From Oscillospiraceae bacterium (GTDB lineage: Bacteria > Bacillota > Clostridia > Oscillospirales > Ruminococcaceae), in the NCBI GenBank assembly GCA_017473745.1, contig JAFUJP010000022.1:1-34430 (forward strand): DNA of 34,430 nucleotides. The letters are read 5' to 3'. A program made the translations under genes and the position numbers. The notes under the pieces are model-generated. The model worked only from the letters and a program-made list of their open reading frames with translations, was not told the DNA's origin and made no database searches. Of the stretch, positions 1-9,000 are shown piece after piece. Numbering within the stretch: position 1 is the stretch's first letter; the number at the start of each line of letters is the position of its first letter.

Positions 1-413
1 CAGGGTTTCCACCCTTCCGTCACCTGCGGTGACACCTCCCCTAATAGGGGAGGCAAGCGCTCCGCGTTCTTGGGTTACGGGCGAACACACAGGTTCGCCC
101 CTACGACGTTTTTAATAACGCAACGAGCGTGCGAGATTTGTCAATTTAGTGTAGGGCGGGGGCTCGCTCCCGCCGTAATCTTTGGTTACGGAACGCCAGC
201 GCCCTGAGCGCAGCGAAGAAGTGCCCTTGGGGCAGACGGCGTTCCCTACATTAGATTAAGCGATAACGGCAGGCAAAACAGGGTTTACCCTCATCCGTCA
301 CGCCTGCGGCGTGCCACCTTCCCCCAATGGAAGGCTTTAAAATGCTCTGCGATGCCATCTTCCCCTTTGGGAAGACCGTTCCTCGGCGGAAGATTCCTGC
401 TAAAGAAGGTTAT
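1..413. repeat. Mosaic of palindromic intergenic repeats, no gene
   Basis: No coding sequence is credible here. At least six short inverted repeats follow one another: 19-33 (GTCACC/GGTGAC), 35-53 (CCTCCCCT/AGGGGAGG), 79-100 (GGGCGAA/TTCGCCC), 155-174 (GGCGGG core), a long-range pair GGAACGCC 190-197 with GGCGTTCC 238-245, 299-313 (CACGCC/GGCGTG), 317-334 and 359-374. From memory, motifs of the kind 'gcgaac...gttcgcccctac' and 'catccgtcacgc...gcgtgccacc' are abundant between genes in gut Clostridia. The stretch lies past the terminator of the last gene and probably marks the end of the locus. Confidence 0.7.
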
Positions 414-448
414 AAAAAAGAGCACGGCGGATGCCGTGCTCTTTTTTT
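414..448 (-). terminator. Strong Rho-independent terminator after the wall-anchored giant protein
   Basis: A perfect 9-bp stem GAGCACGGC (420-428) / GCCGTGCTC (433-441) with a GGAT loop is flanked by A6 on one side and T7 on the other. It can therefore stop transcription in both directions. It lies 31 bases beyond the stop codon of the 480-6848 gene and closes the leftward gene series. Confidence 0.92.
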
Positions 449-479
449 ATTTGACTTTTAATCAGCTTTTACTGATCAA

Positions 480-3400
480 TCAACGTCTTTTTTTCTTTTC
501 GGTAACGATTGCAGTACCGACGATAGTTGCAAGAGCGATGATTGCGGAACCTGCTGCAACGAATGCACCGGTGCCGGGGTTCTCTTCATCTTCTCTGCCG
601 GGGATCATAGGAATTACCTGGGTTTCGCATTCATGGCAAACCTCGCAGCAACGCTGTTTAAGACCCATAGAGGTTTCGGTTGCCGGTTTGATTACTACCC
701 AAGGACCCCATTTATGTCCGAGAGGTTCGATAGCTTCGGTCTTCTCGTAATCGCAGCGAGAGCAGGTGATCTTTCTGAGACCTTCTTCTTCGCATCCGGG
801 TTCTTTTACGATTTCATACTGATAATCGTGGCCGAGTGCGGGTACTTTTACGGTTTCTCTGCTGATTTCTTTACCACAAACGGTGCAGTAAACAACTTTG
901 TCATAAGAACCTTCAGTCTCGCAGGTTGCTGCTACTTCGTTTTCGATGACTTCTTCGCCGGCGGTATGGCCAAGAGCAGGAACAGTTACAGTCTCTCTGC
1001 TGAGTTCTTTACCGCAGACTCCGCAGTAAACAACTTTGTCATAAGAACCTTCGGTCTCGCAGGTTGCGGGAACTTCGTTTTCAACAACTGCAGGAGTTGC
1101 AACGTGGCCGAGAGCAGGAACGGTTACGGTTTCTCTGCTGAGTTCTTCGCCGCAAACGGTGCAGTAAACAACTTTGTCATAAGAACCTTCGGTATCGCAG
1201 GTTGCGGGATAGTTATTTTCGATAACTTCTTCGCCTGCGGTATGGCCGAGAGCAGGAACGGTTACAGTTTCTCTGCTGAGTTCTTCACCGCACTCGGTGC
1301 AGTAAACAACTTTGTCATAAGAACCTTCGGTTTCGCAGGTTGCGGGAACTTCGTTTTCAATAACTTCTTCGCCGGGGTTATGAACGTGTTCTTCGTCACC
1401 AAAGAGTCTTACTTTGATGGTAAGTTCTTCGATGGTTGCGCCAACAGTAAGAGTATAACCTTTTCTGGTGATGCTTCTTTCTGCGCTGCGGGTGGTGGAC
1501 CATTCATAATAGCCGGTTTCTTCGTTCCAAAGGCTGCCGAGAGTTCTGGTTGCAGAACCGGTGATATCGAGTTTTTCAAGGCCTTCGCCTGCGGCGTTGG
1601 CGATGAGGTGATAGATTGCTTCGAGTTCAGCAGCATTGCCAAGATCAGCGGTGATGCCGAGTTTTGCAACCATATTTGCAAAGGTGTTTGCAACGCTCAT
1701 GTTCTTGAGAGCATCGAATACATCTTTAACGGTGAGAGCATCGATTGCTGCTTTCATTGCATCGTCGTCGCCGATTGCAGCAACAAGAGCATCAGCTTTT
1801 GCGCTGTCGGTTACGCCGTTTGCAAATACAACTGCAAGAACATTGACATATTCTTTATAGCTGTAAGCAGTATCGTTAGCGGTGTTGTTATCTTTGGTTA
1901 CATCAACGATAACAGTGAGGGAACCGGTTCCGGAAACGGTGAGTTCCTTATCGGAATAGGTGGGTTTAAGGATTTCGACTTCTGCATCTGCAGTGTCAAC
2001 GATATCGGAAAGACCGCCGACAAGGTTTGCGGCATATTCTTTCTTGCCTTCGCTGCCGTCCATCTTAAGGCCAACGGTGAAGCTGGTTTCTTTTTCAGCA
2101 TTGGGTTCAACGCCGAAGGTGATGTAATCGCCTTCAGTGATATGATCAACGCTTACATACCAAGGAGCAACGGTTACATCGAAGGTGAGAATTTCTTCAT
2201 CAGCATCGATTGCTTTTTCGATTGCTGCAAAGTCGAGCATCTTGTCGATTACGTTATTGATGAAGCCGTTGAGTTCAGCAAGGCTTACGAAATCAAGAGC
2301 GGTGTTGATAAGAGCTTCTTTGCGGTTGGTGCTGTCATAAAGGCCGATGATATCGGAAACGGTTACGTTATAGATGGAATAGCCATCTGCTTCGAGAGAA
2401 GCGGAAGTGAAGTAGTTGAGCACAAGGTCAACAACCATATCGGCTGCGATGGCTGCTGCTGCTTCGGTGTAGCTTGCAACGTCTTTATTGATGATGTCTG
2501 CATCAGCTGCGAAAGTTACGTTGCCGCCATTTTCAGAAATGGTATAAAGGATATTGCGAACGGTGTTGTTTTCGACTTCATAGCCATCGGGAAGGAGAGC
2601 GGTTACATCGGAAGTATAGTTACCGCCGACGATAGTTGCGCTTCCGGATACGGTGCCGGTTACAGAACCGCAGTTATAGGTATCGAGGCTGGAATCGAAG
2701 ATAAGGGTTTTGCCGTTTGCAACGATATTGCCGTTAACGGTGTAGCCGTTAAGGTCAAGGATGGTTGCATCGTTGAATACGAGATCGCCTTCAACATCGC
2801 CGAGAAGGATGATAACAGCTTCGCCTGCGATGGATTTTGCGCGTTCGGGAAGATTATCGGTGAAATCGAATTTCTTGAGATAATCTACTTTGCTGTCAAC
2901 AGGATGACGGATGTCAAGAAGAGCAGCTTCGAAGTTTTTGCCGGTGTTGGTGAGTTCAACGGTTGCTGCGCCGTAAACTTCAGCATAATCATATTTGTAT
3001 TCATAGATCATGCCCATATAGGTTTCGTATGCAGAAACATCGATGCCGAGGAAGTTGATTACGCCGTTGATTGCTTTCTGGCTCTTTGCAGTTACAGAAA
3101 GGTCAACAAGATCGTTATCATCTTCGGGGTTAACAACAACGCCTTCATTGGTAAGAGCTTTCTTAACGAGCTGATAATATTCTTCTGCGCCGGTAAGGTC
3201 TTTATCAATGCCGAGTTTTGCAAGAGTGTTGGTATAAGTTACGGTATTTGCATCGGTTGCCATGATGATTTCGACATAATCCCAGAGGAACTGGAATGCG
3301 ATTTCGGAATTGATGGCTTCCATATTATCTTTTTCAACGTTATCGGTTGCAAGAAGTGCTGCAAGATATACTTCGTAAACTTTTTCGGGAAGGGTTGCTT

Positions 3401-6400
3401 TAACAGCCATAACGCCGTTGTTGGAATTGAAAGTGAGATAGGATTCGATCTTTTCAAGGCCGTTTGCAACGGTTACCATCTGGCTGGGAACGCTGTTCAG
3501 ATAGAGGGTGAAATCAAGATCCTCGAAATGGATGTCATCTGCGGAGTTGCCGAGCTGCATAGATGCATGAACAAATTCGCCCTTGCCGTTTTTGCCAAGG
3601 TTGATGAGGGTTTCGTTGGAGAACTCGTTATCATTGAGAAGAGCATTGATAAGAGTCTGGAGTTTGATTTCAAGAGTATCCTCTGCATTCAAATAGAGGA
3701 AGGGTTCGCCGTTAAGTCCGATGTAGGTATAGCCGGAATTTACGATGGTCATTGCAAAGCCAACGATACCGTCTTTATTTCCGTCAACGTCTGCATAAAG
3801 GCCGGTTACATTGCCTTCTTCATCTTTAACGAGCCATTCTTCAAAGGTTTCTTCAAGCTTTTCGTTTGCTTCGTTAACTGCTACACGGGTGATGGTGTAG
3901 GAACCGTTTACGAAGAGACGATCGAGCTGTTCAACAGTGAAGGTATAGGTGGAAGTGGTGATTTCTTCAACACCGTCGATGGTGTATCTGTATACCCAGT
4001 TATCTTCGGTGTGTTTGGGAAGATTGATTTCGAGGTCGTTGATGGTAACGATCTGATCTTCTTCGCCTTCGATCACTACGGTGTATTCTTTATAAGAATA
4101 GAAGTGATATACGTTTACTTTTGCGGTGAGTTCGGTGCCTACAAGAGCATCGAGGTCTTCGCCTTCAACAGTAAGGTTATAGTAAGCTTCGTTTCCGCCG
4201 AGAAGTTCAGCAACTTTTGCTTCAACCTTTGCCTTAAGGTCATCGACAACTTCCTGAGTAAGAACGGTGCCGCGATCCATAGCTTTGGTGGTTACGGTTG
4301 CGTTGCCGTTAGGAGTTTCGACCATAACCTGAACAAGAACCTGGCTGGAATCGGTTGCGGTGAGAACTTCGGAAAGGATGTAGGGCGAGCCGGTGGCGAT
4401 GCAGGAGGTTTCGCCTTCGGCAGTAAGTGCGGTAACGAGTTTACCGAGGTTTTCGCTCTCTACGTCGATTGCTGCATTGGGAGCGCTGAGTTTTGCGTTG
4501 TAATCGTTGAGCTGGGTTTCAACGTCAGAGATCTTTTCTGCATATTCAGGATAACCGGCAGCAGTGCACATGATCTTAAGGGCTTCTTCGTTATCCATAA
4601 GATCGGTCATGTAGCTTGCGAGAAGTTCGACTTCTGCTTTGATTGCTGCATAGTTTTCGTAATAATATTTAAGACCTTCTGCATTGTAGTTAACTACCAT
4701 GTTATAAATTTTGAGGTAGTTATTGCTGTCAACGTTGTTTGCGATGATCTGGCTTACAATGCTCTTGAGTTCTGCGCGGATTGCAAGGTTTTCTTCATCG
4801 GTATCGGTTTCGTCGCCTTCGGTGAAATCGGTTACGTCGATAACGCCGTTAAGAGCGCCGAGTTTGGTTTTATCGAGCTGAGCAAGAGTGGATTCCATGC
4901 CTGCGAGGCTATCCATAGCGCTCTTCTGCTCGGCTGCTTCGGATTTAAGCTGTGCAGCAAGATCAAGGACTTCCTGTGCTCTCTTCTGACCGAAGTTGGT
5001 AAGAGCAAGGATATACTGAACTTTTACAGAGCTGTCGATCCAGGTTTTGGTGTATTCACCGTTGAAATAGTTGCTCATGTTGCCTTCCAGGCCGTAAACA
5101 TAGGGGAACCACTCGAGGGATTCATAAGCTGCATCATAAGCTTCAACAGCGGTAAGTTCACCGTTTTCGAGTTTGAGAAGGGATTCTGCATCAGCAGGAT
5201 CGGGTTTGCGGTAGCTGATAACGCTGTTATCTTTAAGAGCGCCGGAAGTGAGGATTGCTTTTGCAATATCATCACCGAAGTTGTTTGCAACAACGGTATA
5301 AAGATCGGTGCTGGTATAGGATTTGCCGGAGCTGCGGGTGATAACAGTATCTTCAATAATAGTAACAACTTCGCCCTGGGAATGTGCTATGCCGTTCACG
5401 GTATAGTCATAAGCCTGTTCAGCGCTGGGATGTTTCGGAAGAGTGAGCTTATAGCCATAAGGAACAGTTTTCTCGATTGCGCCGGTTACAGCGAAATTTA
5501 CGGGAGAATAGGTTATGGTATAAGCGATATCTTCGGTAAGAGTTGCGGGAAGTTCGGAAACGGTTGCTTTGAACTTGCCTTCAACATATTCGTCTGCCCA
5601 TGCTGCAAGTGCAGATTCAACAATATATCTGGATTCTGCGATGATTTTTTCAGCAGATGCTCCTTCTTCAAGAGTGATGACCTCTGTTTTGGAAGCATAT
5701 TCAACAAGGTTTGCGGAATCAACAGCATCCTCGACAACGTTGAGAACAACAGTTACGGTTACGTCTTTCATGTTCAGATTTGCATGAACACTGGTTTCTG
5801 CAACGGTAAGGGGGTTCTTAACTTCAACAACGGTAAGTTCGCCGAGAGCTGCTACGAGAGCATCGAGGTTTGCATAGTTAACGCTTTCGGATACGAGGTT
5901 TTCGGTATTCCATTCAGCATTTGCTACGGGTTCAAGAGTTGCAACAAGATTGCTGAGAATGTTTTTGAATGCCATCCACTGGGTATAACCAGCAGGTTCC
6001 GCACCCTGAAGGTAGCTGTCCAACAAATCGTTGTTGGTAAGCGGGTCATTTTTAATAGCGTTAAGATAATTGTAAGTATCAGTTAAGGTTGCTTTATAAG
6101 CGGCACCGTTTTCAACAAGATACTGGGTTTTGGAAGTGCTTGCAGTATAATCAGCGTTTTTAACCTGCATATCAAGTTTATCGGTGTTGGCAGATACCTG
6201 TGCATCGAGTGCTCTGACTGCTGCAATAGCTTCCGCACCAAGCTGTGCAGTCATAGAGAAACTGCCGAAATCCATGGTGATGCCGTTTGCAAGGTCAACA
6301 AGGGTATCCATTGCCATAACAACGGTACCAAGGTTGGTATCTGCTTCATAAGCGGCAGCAAGGTTTGCAACGCCGGCTTTGAGATTTGCCATTGCACCGA

Positions 6401-6848
6401 GCATTGCTTCCTGATTGTTAACGTCTTTTTCAAGAACATAGTTAACCTTTACAGAGAAAGCATTGCCGTCATAAGCATAGGTTCCTTCGCCGTCGGTAAG
6501 GGTGACGGTTTCAACGGATTCTTCGCCGACAAGGATTTCGGCCGCAGATGCGACCCAGCCATCTTTACCGGTAGCAGTGATTTTCTTTGCATCGGGGTCC
6601 ACTGCAACCCAGCTGTTATCTACTGCGGGAACCACAATTTTGTAGTCGCCGGCGAGATAACCGGATTTCAGAAGATTCTTTTCTGCTTCGGTAAGTTCAT
6701 AGTTATTTGCTATGACTTCGCCGGCATTGACAGAATCTTCAGCTGCGTGAGCTTTGATCACCATGCCCGGAGTAACATTGGAAAGAGCCAATATTACTGC
6801 AAGAGCAAGGGCCAAGTAACGCTTCAGAAATGCCGTTCTTGTTTTCAT
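480..6848 (-). CDS. Q: giant cell-wall-anchored surface protein (2122 aa) with Cys-rich tandem repeats and NPGTG anchor
   Basis: The start ATG at 6848 is chosen because AGGAGG (6856-6861) lies 7 bases upstream and a Sec signal peptide follows at once (KTRTAFLKRY, hydrophobic core, cleavage near AHA-A). The longer frame to 7016 has no ribosome site. The exported part is long and acidic. Two related segments containing LPKH followed by a YDYTVNG/YRYTIDG-type stretch lie about 475 residues apart (near residues 470 and 945), so the protein probably grew by duplication. A Ca-loop-like DVDGNKDG is present once. Near the C-terminus, four 46-residue repeats each carry C-x11-C-x2-C, followed by two diverged copies. 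The end is NPGTG, a hydrophobic helix and KKKRR, a sortase-type sorting signal resembling the [S/N]PxTG motif of Clostridioides difficile sortase B. No sortase is in the window. It has its own promoter and terminator. Function is unknown; a structural or adhesive surface role is inferred. Confidence 0.85.
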   Translation of the reverse strand: MKTRTAFLKRYLALALAVILALSNVTPGMVIKAHAAEDSVNAGEVIANNYELTEAEKNLLKSGYLAGDYKIVVPAVDNSWVAVDPDAKKITATGKDGWVASAAEILVGEESVETVTLTDGEGTYAYDGNAFSVKVNYVLEKDVNNQEAMLGAMANLKAGVANLAAAYEADTNLGTVVMAMDTLVDLANGITMDFGSFSMTAQLGAEAIAAVRALDAQVSANTDKLDMQVKNADYTASTSKTQYLVENGAAYKATLTDTYNYLNAIKNDPLTNNDLLDSYLQGAEPAGYTQWMAFKNILSNLVATLEPVANAEWNTENLVSESVNYANLDALVAALGELTVVEVKNPLTVAETSVHANLNMKDVTVTVVLNVVEDAVDSANLVEYASKTEVITLEEGASAEKIIAESRYIVESALAAWADEYVEGKFKATVSELPATLTEDIAYTITYSPVNFAVTGAIEKTVPYGYKLTLPKHPSAEQAYDYTVNGIAHSQGEVVTIIEDTVITRSSGKSYTSTDLYTVVANNFGDDIAKAILTSGALKDNSVISYRKPDPADAESLLKLENGELTAVEAYDAAYESLEWFPYVYGLEGNMSNYFNGEYTKTWIDSSVKVQYILALTNFGQKRAQEVLDLAAQLKSEAAEQKSAMDSLAGMESTLAQLDKTKLGALNGVIDVTDFTEGDETDTDEENLAIRAELKSIVSQIIANNVDSNNYLKIYNMVVNYNAEGLKYYYENYAAIKAEVELLASYMTDLMDNEEALKIMCTAAGYPEYAEKISDVETQLNDYNAKLSAPNAAIDVESENLGKLVTALTAEGETSCIATGSPYILSEVLTATDSSQVLVQVMVETPNGNATVTTKAMDRGTVLTQEVVDDLKAKVEAKVAELLGGNEAYYNLTVEGEDLDALVGTELTAKVNVYHFYSYKEYTVVIEGEEDQIVTINDLEINLPKHTEDNWVYRYTIDGVEEITTSTYTFTVEQLDRLFVNGSYTITRVAVNEANEKLEETFEEWLVKDEEGNVTGLYADVDGNKDGIVGFAMTIVNSGYTYIGLNGEPFLYLNAEDTLEIKLQTLINALLNDNEFSNETLINLGKNGKGEFVHASMQLGNSADDIHFEDLDFTLYLNSVPSQMVTVANGLEKIESYLTFNSNNGVMAVKATLPEKVYEVYLAALLATDNVEKDNMEAINSEIAFQFLWDYVEIIMATDANTVTYTNTLAKLGIDKDLTGAEEYYQLVKKALTNEGVVVNPEDDNDLVDLSVTAKSQKAINGVINFLGIDVSAYETYMGMIYEYKYDYAEVYGAATVELTNTGKNFEAALLDIRHPVDSKVDYLKKFDFTDNLPERAKSIAGEAVIILLGDVEGDLVFNDATILDLNGYTVNGNIVANGKTLIFDSSLDTYNCGSVTGTVSGSATIVGGNYTSDVTALLPDGYEVENNTVRNILYTISENGGNVTFAADADIINKDVASYTEAAAAIAADMVVDLVLNYFTSASLEADGYSIYNVTVSDIIGLYDSTNRKEALINTALDFVSLAELNGFINNVIDKMLDFAAIEKAIDADEEILTFDVTVAPWYVSVDHITEGDYITFGVEPNAEKETSFTVGLKMDGSEGKKEYAANLVGGLSDIVDTADAEVEILKPTYSDKELTVSGTGSLTVIVDVTKDNNTANDTAYSYKEYVNVLAVVFANGVTDSAKADALVAAIGDDDAMKAAIDALTVKDVFDALKNMSVANTFANMVAKLGITADLGNAAELEAIYHLIANAAGEGLEKLDITGSATRTLGSLWNEETGYYEWSTTRSAERSITRKGYTLTVGATIEELTIKVRLFGDEEHVHNPGEEVIENEVPATCETEGSYDKVVYCTECGEELSRETVTVPALGHTAGEEVIENNYPATCDTEGSYDKVVYCTVCGEELSRETVTVPALGHVATPAVVENEVPATCETEGSYDKVVYCGVCGKELSRETVTVPALGHTAGEEVIENEVAATCETEGSYDKVVYCTVCGKEISRETVKVPALGHDYQYEIVKEPGCEEEGLRKITCSRCDYEKTEAIEPLGHKWGPWVVIKPATETSMGLKQRCCEVCHECETQVIPMIPGREDEENPGTGAFVAAGSAIIALATIVGTAIVTEKKKRR
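810..1375 (-). repeat. Tandem 138-bp coding repeats (four copies) in Q
   Basis: The string aacaactttg recurs at 891, 1029, 1167 and 1305, an exact period of 138 bases (46 codons). Each unit encodes a segment with ATC, EGSYDKVVYC, CG, ELSRETVTVPALGH and thus three cysteines. The flanking sequence differs between copies by scattered substitutions only, so the repeats are close in age and kept in frame. Diverged further copies lie on the C-terminal side (below 890). Confidence 0.9.
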
Positions 6849-7006
6849 CTTATTTCCTCCTGCGATTTTCGCGTGGGGATTAGCCACGCTTATTTTTGCT
6901 GAAATCCGTATCCATCCGGCTTTCGGGAGCTTTTTTCGGCAATTTTGCCGTCCAAAAACAGACCCAATGCTAAATGGGCGCACTACAGCTATAAATATTC
7001 GATAAT
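6849..7006 (-). promoter_or_regulatory. 5' leader of gene Q with two hairpins
   Basis: About 150 bases separate the predicted start of transcription from the ATG. The leader can form CGGCAA/TTGCCG (6937-6950) and GCGTGG/CCACGC (6871-6889), the second ending about 10 bases before the ribosome site. I do not recognise a known riboswitch class. The hairpin near the ribosome site could affect mRNA stability or initiation; that is inference. Confidence 0.4.
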
Positions 7007-7035
7007 AGTGTAACACACTTGCAACCGATATGCAA
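7007..7035 (-). promoter_or_regulatory. Promoter for gene Q (TTGCAT-N17-TACACT)
   Basis: On the minus strand a -35 box TTGCAT (7030-7035) and a -10 box TACACT (7007-7012) are separated by 17 bases, in an AT-rich gap between P and Q. This is the widest gap in the left half of the locus (251 bases), which fits separate control of Q. Confidence 0.6.
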
Positions 7036-7075
7036 GAATTTTTTGCTTGATTTTGTCAACAGAATAAAGAAAATT

Positions 7076-7099
7076 CCAAAAAAACTTAAGATTTTTCGG
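7076..7099 (-). terminator. Weak terminator-like element after gene P
   Basis: Just past the stop codon of P the minus strand reads an imperfect CCGAAAAA...TTTTTTTGG dyad around CTTAAG. The pairing is mostly A-T with two mismatches, so termination would be partial at best. It is listed because a promoter for Q follows directly. Confidence 0.3.
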
Positions 7100-8968
7100 T
7101 TATTCTTCCTCATCTTCCCACTGGGGAACGTATCCCGCGCGGAGTTTTTTCTTGTTGAGAACAAACATTGTTACACCTACTACGACTATAACAGTAACCA
7201 TGACTGCCGCAAGGATACCCATAACCTGGCCGAGATTCATTCCCCAGGAAGAGGTTCTTCCGGTGATTTCGTATCTGATCGGTTCGGTATATTCGGGGGT
7301 GCCGTATTCGGCAAGCATGTTTTCGGGGATGATAGCTTCCTGCTGTGCATCCGGAAGATTCATTGCTATGTAATACTCGGTTTCTTCCGTTACGGAAGCG
7401 AGATAGAAATGAGCATAGCCTTCGCTGTCAACCACAACGCTTTGCAGGCGTTTGAGTTCGCCGTCCCGCTGGAAAAGCGTTGCGTTTTGTCTTGCATAGG
7501 CGGGGCCTATGCGGATGAGCACCTCGGCGTTGACTTCCGCCGGAGCAAGGAATCTGAGCACGAAGCTGATTCCGGTTCCAAGCTCTTCGGAAAGTTCAGC
7601 CTCTCCGAAGGAAAGCTCGTAAGCAAGGTTATATGCGCCGGAAAGATTTGCCGCATCCAGTTGGGAGCCATTTATCTTCCAGACGGAACCATCTTGTGTC
7701 ATTATCGTTACTGAAACATTCTTTCCTGCAATCAAGTTTATGAACTCGGAATTAATTTCTTCCGTTCCGGCAACATATATATTTAATGAAATATTACTTG
7801 TATTTCCGGAAACCCTGTCGAGTTCTTTTTCTAGAACATCCTTTGCCTCATCCCAGCCGTTTTCGCCGTTCACATTAACGATTATCTCTGCACCGCTGGG
7901 GTTAAGCCCTTCTTCTGCGTCAATATCACTTTTCACTGTCGTTGAAACGGAAGAATTCGTTCCCGGGGTAACAGTTATCGTTTCTTGTGTATGAGTACCG
8001 TCTTCCTGTTCGGAAACAGATCCGGAGGAAACTGCGCCTCCTGGATTTTCCGTTCCAACAAAACCGATATTCCCGGATTCGGGTGAATTGCTTTCGATAT
8101 CATTTTGAATCTCTTCAGGCGTTTTTGCCAAACCGCTGTAATAAACAGAATTCAAGCTTTCGCATTCGCTGAATGAAAATTTGCTTACGTTTTCCATCGT
8201 TTCGGGAAGAGAAACCGAAGAAAGAATCCCGCATCCATAAAACATATATTCCGGAAGTATCGTTATGGAAGCTTGAATATTTGCCGTTACGAGGCTTTTG
8301 CAATAAGCAAAAGCAGAAACGCCTATGCTTGTAACACTGCTTGGAACGGTTACGCTTGTTATTGATTCACAGCGGTAAAAACCTTTAATTCCTATGGAAA
8401 TAAGGCTGTTTGGCAAACTAATTGATTTTAACTTGTAACAGTCAGAAAAAGCAGCTTTGCCTATGGTTTTAACACGACTTCCTATAACGAGCATTTCCAT
8501 TCCGTTACAATTTGCACAAGCATAATTGCCAATGGTTTCAACAGAAGACGGTATGACCACAGAAACTATATTTTCGCAGTCATAGAAAGCAAGATTTCCG
8601 ATTGAGAAAAGGCCTTCGGGCAGAACCACGTTCAGAATTTCCTCACGGATTCCGTACCAGGGAGCCATCGTGCTTTCAGAAAAGTTTGTCATCGAACCGG
8701 AACCGGTTATGGTAAGGGTTCCGCCGGAAAAGCTCCAGCTAAGACCCGCTCCGCAGAAACCGCTTGTGATTCTTTCGGTTTCGGGTTCTTCCACTTCGGA
8801 AGATGCGTTTTCGGTTACTTCGGCATTTGCTTCTTCGCCGATGTTTTCATCTGCGGCAGGAATGTCTTCCGTTGCAAAAACGGAAACTGCCGAGCCGAAG
8901 GCAAGTGAAACCGCAAGAAGCACCGCCACAAAACGCGGTATATATTTATTCATAGTATTATAAAGCAT
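7100..8968 (-). CDS. P: BspA-type leucine-rich-repeat surface protein with C-terminal membrane anchor (622 aa)
   Basis: The start is ATG 8968, with AGGAGG six bases upstream; the longer frame from a TTG at 8989 would begin inside that site. A signal peptide (IPRFVAVLLAVSLAFGSAVS, then FATED) is followed by an acidic linker. A run of BspA/LRR_5-type repeats comes next, of the pattern 'IGNLAFYDCENIVSVVIPSSV' in shorter units such as SVTSIGVSAFAYCKSL and PEYMFYGCGILSSVSLP, roughly residues 85-270. A beta-rich Ser/Thr region follows. Near the C-terminus is a single membrane helix (MGILAAVMVTVIVVVGVTMF) with a short tail KKKLRAGYVPQWEDEEE. There is no sortase motif, so the protein should stay in the membrane facing outwards. 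BspA-type LRR proteins often mediate protein binding or adhesion; the partner is unknown. It lies 32 bases after O in the same series. Confidence 0.85.
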   Translation of the reverse strand: MLYNTMNKYIPRFVAVLLAVSLAFGSAVSVFATEDIPAADENIGEEANAEVTENASSEVEEPETERITSGFCGAGLSWSFSGGTLTITGSGSMTNFSESTMAPWYGIREEILNVVLPEGLFSIGNLAFYDCENIVSVVIPSSVETIGNYACANCNGMEMLVIGSRVKTIGKAAFSDCYKLKSISLPNSLISIGIKGFYRCESITSVTVPSSVTSIGVSAFAYCKSLVTANIQASITILPEYMFYGCGILSSVSLPETMENVSKFSFSECESLNSVYYSGLAKTPEEIQNDIESNSPESGNIGFVGTENPGGAVSSGSVSEQEDGTHTQETITVTPGTNSSVSTTVKSDIDAEEGLNPSGAEIIVNVNGENGWDEAKDVLEKELDRVSGNTSNISLNIYVAGTEEINSEFINLIAGKNVSVTIMTQDGSVWKINGSQLDAANLSGAYNLAYELSFGEAELSEELGTGISFVLRFLAPAEVNAEVLIRIGPAYARQNATLFQRDGELKRLQSVVVDSEGYAHFYLASVTEETEYYIAMNLPDAQQEAIIPENMLAEYGTPEYTEPIRYEITGRTSSWGMNLGQVMGILAAVMVTVIVVVGVTMFVLNKKKLRAGYVPQWEDEEE

Positions 8969-9000
8969 GGCGTGCCTCCTTTTTGTCAAAACAACTTTTG

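Noticed and set aside
810..1375. CRISPR-like array
   Set aside because: The 138-base repeats are contiguous, in frame and coding, without unique spacers or cas genes.
633..6086. Open frame of 1817 codons on the plus strand
   Set aside because: It mirrors gene Q. Its Phe/Cys/Gly/Ala-rich composition is the antisense shadow of the minus-strand codons, and it has no ribosome site or recognisable domain.
6849..7099. Known riboswitch before Q
   Set aside because: The hairpins present do not match conserved cores I know (c-di-GMP, TPP, SAM, cobalamin, glycine, preQ1).
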